A DNA stretch of 64,000 nucleotides, taken from the NCBI RefSeq assembly GCF_003852425.1, contig NZ_QAJN01000013.1, positions 1-64,000 of the forward strand, written 5' to 3'. The stretch's first letter is position 1; each line of letters begins with the position of its first letter. The position numbers and the translations under genes were made by a program. This document shows positions 35,236 to 44,909 of the stretch, one piece after another. The DNA comes from Paucibacter sp. KBW04. GTDB lineage: Bacteria > Pseudomonadota > Gammaproteobacteria > Burkholderiales > Burkholderiaceae_C. The notes beneath the pieces were generated by a model, which saw only the letters and a program-made list of their open reading frames with translations, searched no databases and was not told the origin of the DNA.

Positions 35236-38200
35236 ACTTGACGGAGCTGTTCATCCGGCGGCCGGTGATGACCGTGCTGCTGAACATTGCCTTGGTGATT
35301 GCCGGTCTGGCGGCCTGGGGCAAGATCCCGGTGGCGGCCCTGCCGTCCTACAACACCCCCATCATCAATGTGCAGGCCTCGCTGCCGGGGGCCTCGCCGG
35401 AGACCATGGCCTCCTCGGTGGCCTTGCCGCTGGAGAAGCAGTTCTCCACCATCGCCGGCCTGACCACCATCTCCAGCACCAACACCCTGGGCTCCACATC
35501 GCTGACCCTGGAGTTCGACCCCTCGCGCAATATCGACGCGGCGGCGGTCGATGTGCAGGCGGCACTGTTCCGCTCGCTGCGCGCCCTGCCCACCGAGATG
35601 AGCTCGCCGCCCTCTTATCGCAAGGTCAACCCGGCGGATGCGCCGGTGCTGATGGTGGCGCTGACCTCGCCCTCCATCAATCTCTCGGACCTGAATGACT
35701 TTGCCGAGAACCTGATCACCCCGGCCCTGTCCACCATTAACGGCGTGGCGCAAGTCGCCATCTACGGGCAGAAGCGCTTTGCCGTGCGTATCAAGGTCAA
35801 GAACGAGTTACTTCAGCAGCGCAATATCACGCTGGAAGAGCTGCAAGGCGCGATCAAGGGCGCCAATGCCAACACGCCTGTGGGCGTGCTGGACGGCACG
35901 CGCCAGACCCTGACCATCCAAGCCAATAAGCAGCTGCGCAATGCCGCCGAGTTCGGCGCCATCGTGGTGGCGGCGCGCAACGGCGCACCGGTCTATCTGC
36001 GCGATGTGGCCGAGGTGCAGGACAGCTTTGAGACTGTCAAGTCCTTCTCCAACTACAACGGCGAGCGATCCATCGTGCTGGCCGTGCAGCGCCAGCCCGA
36101 CGCCAACACTGTCAAGGTGGTGGACGCCGTCAAGGCCATGCTGCCGCGCTTTGCCGCTCAGCTGCCCGCCTCGGTGCAGATGGACACTTTGAACGACCGT
36201 TCCATCTCCATCCGCGAGTCTCTGCACGACGTCTACTTCACCCTGGCCCTGACCGTGGCCTTGGTGGTGCTGGTGATCTTCCTCTTTCTGCGCCGCATGG
36301 TGGCCACCGTCATCCCCACGCTCTCACTGCCCATCTCCCTGATCGGCGCCCTGACCCTGCTCTATGCCCTGGGTTACAGCCTGGACAATATTTCCCTGCT
36401 GGGCATCACCCTGGCCGTGGGCCTGGTGGTGGACGACGCCATCGTGATGCTGGAGAACATTCACCGCCATATCGAGGACGGCATGGCGCCTTTTGACGCA
36501 GCCATCCGTGGCGCGCGCGAGATGTCTTTCACCATCGTCTCCATCTCCATCTCCCTGGTGGCGGTGCTGATCCCCATCTTCTTCATGCCCGGCGTCATCG
36601 GCCTCTTGTTCCACGAGTTCGCCGTCGTCGTCTCGCTGGCCATCCTGGTTTCGGCCGGGGTCTCGCTGACCCTGGTGCCCATGTTGTGCAGCCGCTTCCT
36701 CAAACCCCATGCGCATACCGAGGAGAGCGCGCTGGGCCGGGTGTTCGAGCGCGGCTTCGATGCCGTGCTGTGCGCCTACACCCGCTCGCTGGACAGCGCA
36801 CTGCGCCACCGCGGCTGGGTGCTGGGCGTGGCCCTGCTGAGTTTTGTGACCACGGCCTGGTTCTACATCGTCATCCCCAAGGGCTTTTTCCCGGAGGAAG
36901 ACATCGGCCAGATCCGCGCCAGCACCGAGGCTTCGGAGGACATCTCCTTCGCCGCCATGACGGTGCTGCAAGAGCGCGTCGCTGAAGTGGTGAAGAACGA
37001 CCCGGCGGTCGCCGCTGTCTCCGCGGCCGTGGGCGGCGGCGGCGGGGGTGGCAATGTCAACACCGGCCGGCTCTTCATCAATCTCAAGCCACGAGGCGAG
37101 CGCCCGCCCATGCCCCAGGTGCTGGAAGGTCTGCGCAAAAAGCTGCGTGCCGTGCCCGGCATCGCCGTCTATCTGCAGCCGGTGCAGAACCTGCAGCTGG
37201 GGGGCAAGCAAAGCAAGAGCCGCTACCAGTACATCTTGCAATCGGTCAGCGCGGGCGAGCTCAATACCTGGGCCGTCAAGCTGCAAGACAAGCTGCGCAA
37301 TGACCCCGTGTTCCGCGACGTCACCAGCGACTCCCAGCTGCGCGGCCTGCAGGCCAATCTGCTCATTGACCGCGAACGCGCCACCATTCTGGGCGTGCAG
37401 ATGCAAGACCTGCGCAGCGCGCTCTACGACGCTTTTGGCGAGCGCCAGGTTTCCAGCATCTACGCCGAGAGCAATACCTACCAGGTCATCATGGAAGCCA
37501 GTGATGGCGACCGCCTCAGCGAAGACGCCTTCAACAAAATCTATCTGCGCGGCCGCAATGGCGCCCTGGTGCCGCTCACGGCGTTCGCCAGCGTCAAGCG
37601 CGAGTTGGGCCCGACGGCGGTCAATCACCAAGGTCAATTGCAGGCCATCACCCTGAGCTTTAATCTGGCGCCCGATGTGCCCCTGGGCGTGGCCACAGCC
37701 AAGCTGGACGGCTATGCCAAGGAGATCCAGCTGCCCTCCACCATCATCACCAGCTACGGCGGGGATGCGGCGGTGTTCCAGGACTCGCAAGGCGGGCAGC
37801 TGCTCTTGATTGGCCTCGCCATCGCGGTGATCTATGTGCTGCTGGGTGTGCTGTATGAAAGCTATATCCACCCGCTGACGATTCTGGCCGGCCTGCCCTC
37901 GGCGGCGGTGGGCGCGCTGATCACCTTGCAGCTCTTTGGCATGGAGTTGACCCTGATCGCCACCATCGGCATCTTGATGCTGATCGGCATCGTCAAGAAG
38001 AACGCCATCATGATGATCGACTTCGCGCTGGACGCGCAGCGCAGTGGCGGCATGAGCCCGCCCGAGGCCATACGGCAAGCCTGCATCCTGCGCTTCCGCC
38101 CCATCATGATGACGACGCTGGCGGCCTTGATGGGCGCTCTGCCCATCGCCCTGGGCCTGGGCGCGGGGGCCGAGCTGCGCCAGCCCCTGGGCCTGGCCGT

Positions 38201-38351
38201 GGTGGGCGGCCTGATCTTGTCGCAGGCGGTGACGCTTTACATCACCCCGGTGATTTACCTGGCCCTGGACCGCTTCAGCGGCAAGGGGCCGGATATGCGC
38301 GAGGTGGCGCCGGCGCCAATGACGGTCGCGGCGGTGAGACCGCAGCACTGA
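35232..38351 (+). CDS. RND efflux pump, HAE1/MdtB-MdtC-like
   Basis: A 1039-residue twelve-helix proton/drug antiporter. Start MNLTELFIRRPVMTVLLNIALVIAGLAAW, the TM4 proton-relay VGLVVDDAIVMLENIHRH (Asp-Asp), porter-domain FDPSRNIDAAAVDVQAAL, and GIVKKNAIMMIDFAL near TM10-11 place it with the MdtB/MdtC branch. Around residue 601 it carries a run of seven glycines in the second periplasmic porter loop. No tolC-like gene and no local regulator follow. Confidence 0.93.
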   Translation: MNLTELFIRRPVMTVLLNIALVIAGLAAWGKIPVAALPSYNTPIINVQASLPGASPETMASSVALPLEKQFSTIAGLTTISSTNTLGSTSLTLEFDPSRNIDAAAVDVQAALFRSLRALPTEMSSPPSYRKVNPADAPVLMVALTSPSINLSDLNDFAENLITPALSTINGVAQVAIYGQKRFAVRIKVKNELLQQRNITLEELQGAIKGANANTPVGVLDGTRQTLTIQANKQLRNAAEFGAIVVAARNGAPVYLRDVAEVQDSFETVKSFSNYNGERSIVLAVQRQPDANTVKVVDAVKAMLPRFAAQLPASVQMDTLNDRSISIRESLHDVYFTLALTVALVVLVIFLFLRRMVATVIPTLSLPISLIGALTLLYALGYSLDNISLLGITLAVGLVVDDAIVMLENIHRHIEDGMAPFDAAIRGAREMSFTIVSISISLVAVLIPIFFMPGVIGLLFHEFAVVVSLAILVSAGVSLTLVPMLCSRFLKPHAHTEESALGRVFERGFDAVLCAYTRSLDSALRHRGWVLGVALLSFVTTAWFYIVIPKGFFPEEDIGQIRASTEASEDISFAAMTVLQERVAEVVKNDPAVAAVSAAVGGGGGGGNVNTGRLFINLKPRGERPPMPQVLEGLRKKLRAVPGIAVYLQPVQNLQLGGKQSKSRYQYILQSVSAGELNTWAVKLQDKLRNDPVFRDVTSDSQLRGLQANLLIDRERATILGVQMQDLRSALYDAFGERQVSSIYAESNTYQVIMEASDGDRLSEDAFNKIYLRGRNGALVPLTAFASVKRELGPTAVNHQGQLQAITLSFNLAPDVPLGVATAKLDGYAKEIQLPSTIITSYGGDAAVFQDSQGGQLLLIGLAIAVIYVLLGVLYESYIHPLTILAGLPSAAVGALITLQLFGMELTLIATIGILMLIGIVKKNAIMMIDFALDAQRSGGMSPPEAIRQACILRFRPIMMTTLAALMGALPIALGLGAGAELRQPLGLAVVGGLILSQAVTLYITPVIYLALDRFSGKGPDMREVAPAPMTVAAVRPQH

Positions 38352-38381
38352 GCGGAGGCGGCGAGCGCAGGCCCGCCCCGT

Positions 38382-39368
38382 TCACTCCCCAGCGCCGGAT
38401 GCCGGCGTCGCGGGCTGAGCCGCGGGCAGAGCTTGAGTCGGCGCGTTCTTCAGCGCCTCCAGCTGATCGGCCAAGGCCTTGGCCCGCGCTTCGGCGGCAC
38501 GGGCCGACGCGAGGGCTTCGTTACGAGCCTTCTCGGCCGTCGCGGCGCGCTCGATCAGGCTGTCCTCCTTGGCCTTTTGCGCCCTCGCCACTTGCTGGCT
38601 GGACTCCCGCGCCGCCGCCAATTCCTTGGCCCCCGGCGTGGGGCCGACCTCCAGATTGCCATCCGTGCCTATCGAGACCTTGGCCTGATCCAGCGAGGTG
38701 CTGACGATCTCGCGCGCCATCGTGTGGGTGCAGATATCGGCATAGCGCTCCAGACGCCGGTAGATGCCCAAGACCGTGGCGCCGGTCTTGGCCGCCTCGG
38801 TGCTCAAGGCCTGCTCCTGATCGTCCAGCAGCTGCATGATTTTTTGCTTGACCTTTTTGCCATTGGGCGCGCCTAGAAAGGAGGACTCCAAATTGTTGGA
38901 GATGCCCTCGTAAGCGGTATTGCCCGCGCCGTACACCGCCACAAACGCGGGTGCGGCCTTGCCAATGCCTAGCAAGGCGGTACCGAGCTGACGGATCACG
39001 TTGTAGTTGGCATCCTGAAAGTCTTTGGACAGCTGGCTATTGGCCAGGGTATTGAACCAGCGCAGGCACTGCACCTGCACCACCGCCACCCCGGCATTGG
39101 CATAACTCTGTAGTTGCTCGGGCGTCACCGCCTTGCCTGCCCGGTCCGCCTCGGCGAAAGCCTGCAGATAACGGTCCAGCGGCAGGGTGAAGGTATTGAT
39201 CTCGCTGCCCTGGGCGGCGACGGCCGGCACGGCCATCTTCAGATCGGCATGCAAGGGCGTGGGATTGATGGGCAGCTTGGGCATGGCGCCGCAGGCGGCC
39301 AGACTGGCAAGCAAGACCCAAGAAAGACGGCGCAGCAGCACGGTCTTGGCAGTTTGAGAGTTGTCCAT
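38382..39368 (-). CDS. Hypothetical lipoprotein with C-terminal coiled coil
   Basis: A 328-residue protein with a lipoprotein signal (RRLSWVLLASLAAC), a helical middle (ANAGVAVVQVQCLRWFNTLANSQLSKDFQDANYNVIRQLGTALLGIGKAAPAFVAVYGAGNTAYEG) and an Ala/Glu/Lys-rich coiled coil near 235-305, ending in a proline-rich tail. I recognise no family. A gaggag ribosome-binding site supports the start. It follows the GH25 gene by 59 bases on the same strand, so they may share a transcript. Confidence 0.75.
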   Translation of the reverse strand: MDNSQTAKTVLLRRLSWVLLASLAACGAMPKLPINPTPLHADLKMAVPAVAAQGSEINTFTLPLDRYLQAFAEADRAGKAVTPEQLQSYANAGVAVVQVQCLRWFNTLANSQLSKDFQDANYNVIRQLGTALLGIGKAAPAFVAVYGAGNTAYEGISNNLESSFLGAPNGKKVKQKIMQLLDDQEQALSTEAAKTGATVLGIYRRLERYADICTHTMAREIVSTSLDQAKVSIGTDGNLEVGPTPGAKELAAARESSQQVARAQKAKEDSLIERAATAEKARNEALASARAAEARAKALADQLEALKNAPTQALPAAQPATPASGAGE

Positions 39369-39427
39369 GCAGCACTCCTCACAAGGATCAAGCTTTCGAC
39401 AAACCAGGCGGCAAGCCGGGAGGCGAG

Positions 39428-40063
39428 CTATTGAAAGCGCTCGGCCTGCCAGAAGGCCTGCAGCTGGGCTGCCGTGCCATTGAACTGGTCGCGATCGCAG
39501 CGGCCGATGCCGGGCAGCTCATGCGGGGGCGGGCCAAAGCCACCATCGGTGTACTGCCACAACGTCCACTTACTCCAGATCTTGGGCACCAGGGGCGCTG
39601 GCCCATACTGAGCCAGCCATAGCCAGCATTGCGACAACTCGGTCTGCGCTGGCTTGCTGATGCCGGCTTGCTGCAAGGCTTCTTTGATGGTGTGGCCGGA
39701 GTAAAGCCCCGGATAACGTCCGGTGGCCTGTTTGACCTGATGCACAAACTGCTCGGCCTCCAGCAAGCTCATATCGTGACCTTGCGGATTGGGTTCGAAG
39801 TCCAGCACCAGGACCGCCCCTGTTTTGACGGTGGACAAAAAGAACTCGGCCTGTGCCTGGGCATCCCCTGCGACGCCAAAGTGATAGGCGCCAAACAAGA
39901 GCCCTGCGGCCTCGATACGCTGGCGGTGGTCATGCAGGGTCGGGTCGCGGTACAGCGTGCCCTGCGTGGCCTTGTGGAACACCGCCAGCAGGCCGGCGGC
40001 CTTGGCCTGCTCGAAGCTGCTGATCTGGTTGTGATGCGAGATGTCGACGACGGCATTCAACAT
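39428..40063 (-). CDS. Glycoside hydrolase family 25 muramidase-like protein
   Basis: A 211-residue GH25 (lysozyme-type) domain occupying the whole protein. It opens with AVVDISHHNQIS (catalytic-site Asp) and has FHKATQGTLYRDP, FGAYHFG, VLVLDFEPNPQG (catalytic Asp-x-Glu), GLYSGHTIKEAL and KWTLWQYTDGG. No signal peptide is visible, so export would need a holin, a secretion system or lysis. ATG at 40063 is preferred over a GTG four codons upstream, which would touch the taggag ribosome-binding site. Downstream lies the lipoprotein gene. Confidence 0.86.
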   Translation of the reverse strand: MLNAVVDISHHNQISSFEQAKAAGLLAVFHKATQGTLYRDPTLHDHRQRIEAAGLLFGAYHFGVAGDAQAQAEFFLSTVKTGAVLVLDFEPNPQGHDMSLLEAEQFVHQVKQATGRYPGLYSGHTIKEALQQAGISKPAQTELSQCWLWLAQYGPAPLVPKIWSKWTLWQYTDGGFGPPPHELPGIGRCDRDQFNGTAAQLQAFWQAERFQ

Positions 40064-40134
40064 GATGGCGTTCACTCCTACAAAGCTTGCGGCGGGTGGG
40101 CCCCGTTGGGGACAGACCTTGGCGACTTAGCTTG

Positions 40135-40148
40135 GGGTCAGGTCTTGC
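40135..40148 (+). repeat. gggtcaggtcttgc motif, copy 2
   Basis: Exact second copy of the 14-mer at 20172-20185, in the 222-base gap between GH25 and the SnoaL-like gene. No gene is seen in that gap. Confidence 0.5.
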
Positions 40149-40285
40149 TCGGGCTTGCAGCGCACCGGCGGCAGCGCCTAGCCCAGCGGTCCGCGTTGGC
40201 GCATTGTGGAGACGCGAGGATGGCTGCGCCAGCGCTGGCGACGCGGCGGATACTCAGCTTTGATGAGCTGGCGGGGCAGCCCGGC

Positions 40286-40621
40286 TCAGGGGCGGCCCAA
40301 ATACGCCCGTATTGCGCAGATCCGGCCGGCGGCGTCGAAGTCGATCACATCGACCACGCGCAGATCGATGCGCCCGTTGACGAGGATCTTCAGCTCGGCG
40401 GCCAGGCTGGGGCCCTTGCCGTGCAGGGCCAGGATGTCGATGGCCAGGCTGTCGGCGCCGGCAAAATTCTTGCGGGTTTCATCCAGCGCAGCGGCCTTGC
40501 CGCTGACGCTGATATTCCAGTCGCGCAGCTGGATGTCCTCAGCGAACAAATCGGCCACGGCCGCCAGGTCCTTGCTGGCATAGGCTTGCAGATAGGCCCG
40601 CACAAGGGCTTGGTAATCCAT
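40286..40621 (-). CDS. SnoaL-like/NTF2-fold protein
   Basis: A 111-residue single-domain protein: MDYQALVRAYLQAYASKDLA, LFAEDIQLRDWN and a beta-rich remainder ending FDAAGRICAIRAYLGRP, the classic NTF2/SnoaL layout. Members act as isomerases, hydrolases or binding proteins, so no reaction can be assigned. It follows the phosphatase gene by 17 bases in the rpe operon. Confidence 0.78.
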   Translation of the reverse strand: MDYQALVRAYLQAYASKDLAAVADLFAEDIQLRDWNISVSGKAAALDETRKNFAGADSLAIDILALHGKGPSLAAELKILVNGRIDLRVVDVIDFDAAGRICAIRAYLGRP

Positions 40622-40638
40622 GGCGGGCAGCGCCAGGC

Positions 40639-41151
40639 TCAGGCCGCGTTTTGCGCCTCGGCGGCGCGGATTTGGCTGTCGATCAGGCCTTGCAAGCCCT
40701 GGCCCAGCAGGCCCAGCACCCGGTCGAAGGCGACGACGGGGCTGAAATAGGGGTCGGGGATTTCATGCCCGGCCAGGCCAGGCGCGAAGTCCAGCAGCAA
40801 CTTCACGCGCGACTGCAGATGCTGCGGGCACAGGCGGCGCAGATCGTCCAGATTTTCCAGGTCCATGGCCAGGACCAGATCGAAGCGCTCGAAGTCCTCG
40901 GGCACGACACGACGGGAGCGGAACTTGCGATCCGCCTTGAGCCCGGTTCTTTGCAAGGCGGCGGCGGCGCGCGCATCCACGGTCTGCGGGCGCGGTGCGG
41001 CACGGGTGCCGGCCGACTCGACCCGGTTGGGATCCAGCGGCGCGGCCGGCCCCATGGCGATCAACAAGGCCTTGAGCACCGTCTCGGCCATGGGCGAGCG
41101 GCACAGATTGGCGGTGCAGACCAGCAGAACCGAGGGCGTCGCCACGATCAA
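40639..41151 (-). CDS. Low-molecular-weight protein-tyrosine phosphatase
   Basis: A 170-residue phosphatase. The P-loop [10 protein letters not shown] supplies nucleophile Cys12 and Arg18, and the general acid lies in EIPDPYF. The length is family-typical. Such enzymes often control tyrosine kinases of exopolysaccharide export, but none is adjacent. The start is uncertain: TTG at 41151 overlaps the rpe stop (TTGA), and GTG at 41145 is equally possible; neither has a strong ribosome-binding site. Confidence 0.9.
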   Translation of the reverse strand: MIVATPSVLLVCTANLCRSPMAETVLKALLIAMGPAAPLDPNRVESAGTRAAPRPQTVDARAAAALQRTGLKADRKFRSRRVVPEDFERFDLVLAMDLENLDDLRRLCPQHLQSRVKLLLDFAPGLAGHEIPDPYFSPVVAFDRVLGLLGQGLQGLIDSQIRAAEAQNAA

Positions 41152-41831
41152 CGCGCCAGTTCTTGACGCATGGCGTCGATCACGGCCTTGTAGTCGGGCT
41201 TGCCGAAGATGGCCGAACCGGCCACAAAGGTGTCGGCACCGGCATCAGCGATCTGGCGAATATTGTCGACCTTGACGCCGCCGTCGATCTCCAGACGGAT
41301 GTCGCGGCCGCTCTTCTCGATGATCTTGCGGGCCGCTTCCAGCTTCTTCAGGGCGCTGGGGATGAAGCTCTGGCCACCAAAGCCGGGGTTGACGCTCATG
41401 ATCAGCACCAGGTCGACCTTGTCGATCACCCACTCCAGCACGTCCAGCGACTCGGCCGGGTTGAACACCAGACCGGCCTGCTTGCCCTCGGCCTTGATCA
41501 GCTGCAAGGTGCGATCCACATGCTTGGAGGCATCGGGGTGGAAGCTGACCAGATCGGCACCGGCCTTGGCGAAGGCCACGGCCAGGCTGTCCACTGGCTC
41601 CACCATCAGGTGCACATCGATGGGGGCAGGTGTGCCATCTGGCTTGACCGAATGCTTGCGCAAGGCCTCGCAGACCATGGGCCCGAAGGTCAGATTGGGG
41701 ACGTAATGGTTGTCCATCACGTCGAAGTGAATCCAGTCGGCCCCGGCCGCCAAGACATTGCGCACTTCTTCGCCCAGGCGGGCAAAGTCGGCCGAAAGAA
41801 TGCTGGGGGCGATACGGAAAGTCTTGTTCAT
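41148..41831 (-). CDS. rpe: Ribulose-phosphate 3-epimerase
   Basis: A 227-residue TIM-barrel enzyme interconverting ribulose-5-P and xylulose-5-P. Motifs: [73 protein letters not shown] and [12 protein letters not shown], with the metal-binding His/Asp residues intact. It heads a small minus-strand operon with the tyrosine phosphatase and SnoaL-like genes. Confidence 0.96.
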   Translation of the reverse strand: MNKTFRIAPSILSADFARLGEEVRNVLAAGADWIHFDVMDNHYVPNLTFGPMVCEALRKHSVKPDGTPAPIDVHLMVEPVDSLAVAFAKAGADLVSFHPDASKHVDRTLQLIKAEGKQAGLVFNPAESLDVLEWVIDKVDLVLIMSVNPGFGGQSFIPSALKKLEAARKIIEKSGRDIRLEIDGGVKVDNIRQIADAGADTFVAGSAIFGKPDYKAVIDAMRQELAR

Positions 41832-41921
41832 GGGAAAGGGCGGACCAGGAAATATGTGCCCGAATTCTAGGGCCTGCGTCCGGGCCCACCATCCCTCATG
41901 TGCAAGGGGGCCAACGCAGGC

Positions 41922-42632
41922 TCAGGCCGGGATCTTCAGCCCGCTTTGCACGGCGGGCCTGGCCAAGAAGGCGGACAGCACCCGCTGCACTTCGGGGAAA
42001 TCCACAAATCCCACCAAATCGCCTGCGGCGTAGAAGTCGATCAGATTGTTCACCCAGGGGAAGATGGCGATGTCGGCAATGCTGTAGTCCGCCCCCATCA
42101 TCCAGGCGCGGCCGGCCAGATGTTGATTCAGCACCGAAAGCAGGCGGCGCGATTCGGCCGCGTAGCGATCACGCGGGCGCTTGTCCTCAAAGTCCTTGCC
42201 CGCGAATTTGTGGAAAAAGCCCAGCTGACCAAACATGGGGCCCACGCCGCCCATCTGGAACATCAGCCACTGCAGCGTCTGATAGCGCGCGGCTGCATCG
42301 CGGGGCAGGAACTGGCCGGTCTTCTCGGCCAGGTAGATCAGGATGGCGCCGGACTCGAACAAGGCCAGGGGCTGGCCGCCGGGGCCATCGGGATCGACGA
42401 TGGCGGGGATCTTGTTGTTCGGGTTGAGCGACAGGAACTCCGGCGAGAGCTGATCATTGCTGGCAAAGCTGACCAGATGCGGTTCATAGGCCAGGCCCGT
42501 CTCCTCCAACATGATGGAGACCTTGACCCCGTTGGGCGTGGGCAGGGAGTAGAGCTGCAGACGCTCGGGGTGGCGGGCCGGCCATTTATCGCTGATGCGG
42601 GGCCGGGCGGGGTGGTCTGGCGAGGCGGGCAT
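41922..42632 (-). CDS. Glutathione S-transferase, YfcG/Nu-like
   Basis: A 236-residue protein with an N-terminal thioredoxin-fold GST domain (LQLYSLPTPNGVKVSIMLEETGLAYEPHLVSF; LNPNNKIPAIVDPDGPGG; LFESGAILIYLAEKTGQFLP) and an all-helical C-terminal domain (YSIADIAIFPWVN). The T-PNG-K motif and missing catalytic Ser/Tyr fit the Ure2p/YfcG disulfide-reductase subgroup. A ggag ribosome-binding site precedes the ATG. Confidence 0.9.
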   Translation of the reverse strand: MPASPDHPARPRISDKWPARHPERLQLYSLPTPNGVKVSIMLEETGLAYEPHLVSFASNDQLSPEFLSLNPNNKIPAIVDPDGPGGQPLALFESGAILIYLAEKTGQFLPRDAAARYQTLQWLMFQMGGVGPMFGQLGFFHKFAGKDFEDKRPRDRYAAESRRLLSVLNQHLAGRAWMMGADYSIADIAIFPWVNNLIDFYAAGDLVGFVDFPEVQRVLSAFLARPAVQSGLKIPA

Positions 42633-42729
42633 GGGTTCTCCGAGTCAATCGTTCAAGTTCGATCGATTGTCAGGGCCAACACAAAGCCCTTGCCCGGGCC
42701 AAGGCTGTCCAGCAGCCCTGGACCCCGGT

Positions 42730-44097
42730 TCAGCGCCCCATTTCTTTCAGATAGCGCTTGCGCGCGTCAAAGGCGGTGCCGGCGAAGTCGCTGAACACAC
42801 CGTCCACGCCTGCCCGGTAATAGGCCAGGTACTCGGCCACCGGATCGCCCTGGTAGACGCCAGCCAGGCGGCTGGCCTCGCTGCGGAAGGTGTAGACGTG
42901 GACGAACAAACCGGCCTTGTGCGCGTCGGCGATCACGCTGCTGGGCGTGACCTTGTTGACGGCCTTCAGCCCACCCGTGCCATCGGGCGAGGTGTGCAGC
43001 ATGACTTGCGGCTTCCAGGGGCCGATGCCGTCGGCATAGCTTTTGATCTCGGCCAAACCCGCCGGGGTCAGCAGAACGCCGAAGTAACGCGGGTCACCGG
43101 CGACCGTCCAGCTGTAGGGGCGGCCGGAGATGAAGTTCCATTCATCGGGCTGCTGATAAATCATCTCGCCGGTTTTGTAATTGACGTCATTGCCGTCGAT
43201 CAGCTGCACAGCGCGCGCCTGCATGCCCGCGGCGCGCAGGTATTTGAGCGTCGGCGGGTCAAAGCTCTGCACAAAAATGGGCGCATCGCGGCTGTCCAGC
43301 TTGTTGTCGCGAATGGCTTTGAGGAAGATGTCTTCAAACGGGCGCTCGCCCGTGCCGCAGCCATTGGCCTTGGCCTGGGCGTTGTTCCAGACCGGGTTCT
43401 TCAGCTCGGGGTAGACGCTCAGCGTGCGGCCGCTGGCCTTGCTCTTGGCCACGGCAATATCGATGACTTCCTGGAAGGTGATCACCGGGTATTTGCCGTT
43501 CTGGGCCGTGGCCTGCACCCGGTCCTTGGCGTTGTCGTAGCTGGTGCCACCCAGCCACTTCTTCAGCTCGGCGGCAGTGAAGTCGCTGACCGACCAGTCG
43601 CCGGTATGGTCTTCACCATCGACCACCAGGGACTTGAGCACCGACTTGGGGTCCTTTGGGTCGGTCAGATCGCTCAGATAGGTCGCCGGGCCGCCGTAGA
43701 GCGCCACATCGTATTTGACCGGCACCTTGACGCCCGGCACCGTGCGCTTGCGGGCGGCCAGCTCGGCATTGGTCTTGGCGACCTCGGCGATATTGGTGTT
43801 ATCGCTGAGCCAGGGGTTGTGGCGGGCGATCAGCTGGCAGTCCTTGCTGAGGTGCAGGTCCAGCTCCAGCGAATCGGCACCAGCATCGGCCGCGCCTTCG
43901 TAGGATGGGCCGGTTTCCTCGGGGAACAGGCCCGGCAGGCCGCGATGGCCGATCACCAGCGGGTCCGCGCCGCCCAGAGTAGGCAGGGGCGTGAGCACCT
44001 CTCCGCCGCCGCAGGCCACCAAAGTGAAGCTGGTGGCCAGGGAGGCCAAGACCAGGGCGGTCGGGGCGAACTTATTGTTCTTGGACGGGGTGTTCAT
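42730..44097 (-). CDS. Glycerophosphodiester phosphodiesterase lipoprotein
   Basis: A 455-residue protein with a lipoprotein signal (LVLASLATSFTLVACGGG, Cys29) and a GDPD TIM barrel. Catalytic features: VIGHRGLPGLFPEET (His51-Arg52, Glu60), LELDLHLSKDCQLIARHNP, and a C-terminal VFSDFAGTA. It is larger than minimal GDPD, resembling periplasmic GlpQ-type enzymes, and would release glycerol-3-phosphate from phosphodiesters in the periplasm. No glp transport gene is adjacent. Confidence 0.9.
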   Translation of the reverse strand: MNTPSKNNKFAPTALVLASLATSFTLVACGGGEVLTPLPTLGGADPLVIGHRGLPGLFPEETGPSYEGAADAGADSLELDLHLSKDCQLIARHNPWLSDNTNIAEVAKTNAELAARKRTVPGVKVPVKYDVALYGGPATYLSDLTDPKDPKSVLKSLVVDGEDHTGDWSVSDFTAAELKKWLGGTSYDNAKDRVQATAQNGKYPVITFQEVIDIAVAKSKASGRTLSVYPELKNPVWNNAQAKANGCGTGERPFEDIFLKAIRDNKLDSRDAPIFVQSFDPPTLKYLRAAGMQARAVQLIDGNDVNYKTGEMIYQQPDEWNFISGRPYSWTVAGDPRYFGVLLTPAGLAEIKSYADGIGPWKPQVMLHTSPDGTGGLKAVNKVTPSSVIADAHKAGLFVHVYTFRSEASRLAGVYQGDPVAEYLAYYRAGVDGVFSDFAGTAFDARKRYLKEMGR

Positions 44098-44188
44098 GCG
44101 CTTTTTTTGAGGAAGTTGGGAGATGGGCGCAGTGTGCCCAGCCCAAGTGTCCAGCGCATGACAGAGCCAGGACCTTGACTTCAAGCTG

Positions 44189-44818
44189 TCAGCGCGGTCG
44201 CTTGAAGGCCGCGCGGGCCTTGGCCGTTTGCTCGCGGGTCACGCAGCCATGGGCATGGTCATTGATCAGACCCATGGATTGGATGAAGGCATACATGGTG
44301 GTGGGGCCGACAAACTTCCAGCCGCGCTTTTTCAAGTCTTTGGACAAGGCGCGTGAGGCCTCGGACTCGGTCAGCATTTGCGGCTCGGGCTCATCGCCGC
44401 CCTCCTGCTGCGGCTCAAAGCGCCAGATATAGCGGGCCAAGGAGCCCTGCTCGGCCACCAACTCCAGGCAGCGCTGGGCATTGTTGATGGCCGCCTCGAT
44501 CTTGCCGCGATGGCGCACGATGCCGGCGTCCTGCAGCAGGCGCTCCACATCGGCCGGGCCGAAGCGTGCGACCTGCGCAAAATCAAAACCAGCGAAGGCG
44601 GCGCGAAAGCCCTCGCGCTTGTTCAAAATCGTGCGCCAGGACAGGCCGGACTGAAAGCCCTCCAGACACAGCTTCTCAAACAGGCGCTTGTCATCTGCGA
44701 CCGGAAAGCCCCATTCGGTGTCGTGATAGCGCAGATAGGCCTCGTCCCCGGCCGCAGCCGCACACCAGCGGCAACGTGGCCAACCATCGGGAGGCAGATA
44801 AAGCGTTTCAAGACTCAT
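44189..44818 (-). CDS. tag: DNA-3-methyladenine glycosylase I
   Basis: A 209-residue HhH repair glycosylase. Zinc-site residues are in RCRWCAAAAGDEAYLRYHDTEWG (Cys, His) and near the C-terminus HAHGCVTRE. Recognition motifs include LFEKLCLEGFQSGLSWRTILNKREGFRAAFAGFD and GWKFVGPTTMYAFIQSMGLINDH. Start ATG at 44818 by family N-terminus. Confidence 0.95.
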   Translation of the reverse strand: MSLETLYLPPDGWPRCRWCAAAAGDEAYLRYHDTEWGFPVADDKRLFEKLCLEGFQSGLSWRTILNKREGFRAAFAGFDFAQVARFGPADVERLLQDAGIVRHRGKIEAAINNAQRCLELVAEQGSLARYIWRFEPQQEGGDEPEPQMLTESEASRALSKDLKKRGWKFVGPTTMYAFIQSMGLINDHAHGCVTREQTAKARAAFKRPR

Positions 44819-44897
44819 GGGCGACTCGCGGTAGCTAGAAGGTAAAGACCCGGGGCGCCAGCATAGCCCCGACACACAGGTTTACAGAGCGTCGACC

Positions 44898-44903
44898 TAG
44901 AAT
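44898..44903 (+). promoter_or_regulatory. -10 element of apaG
   Basis: TAGAAT lies exactly six bases before the apaG ATG, and no Shine-Dalgarno sequence intervenes. Transcription would start at or next to the A of ATG, giving a leaderless mRNA. No good -35 was seen. Confidence 0.4.
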
Positions 44904-44909
44904 CACGCC

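Noticed and set aside
36324-38348. A 674-codon minus-strand frame across the RND pump
   Set aside because: Antisense to a conserved pump; the product is rich in His, Gln, Asp and Gly with no domain.
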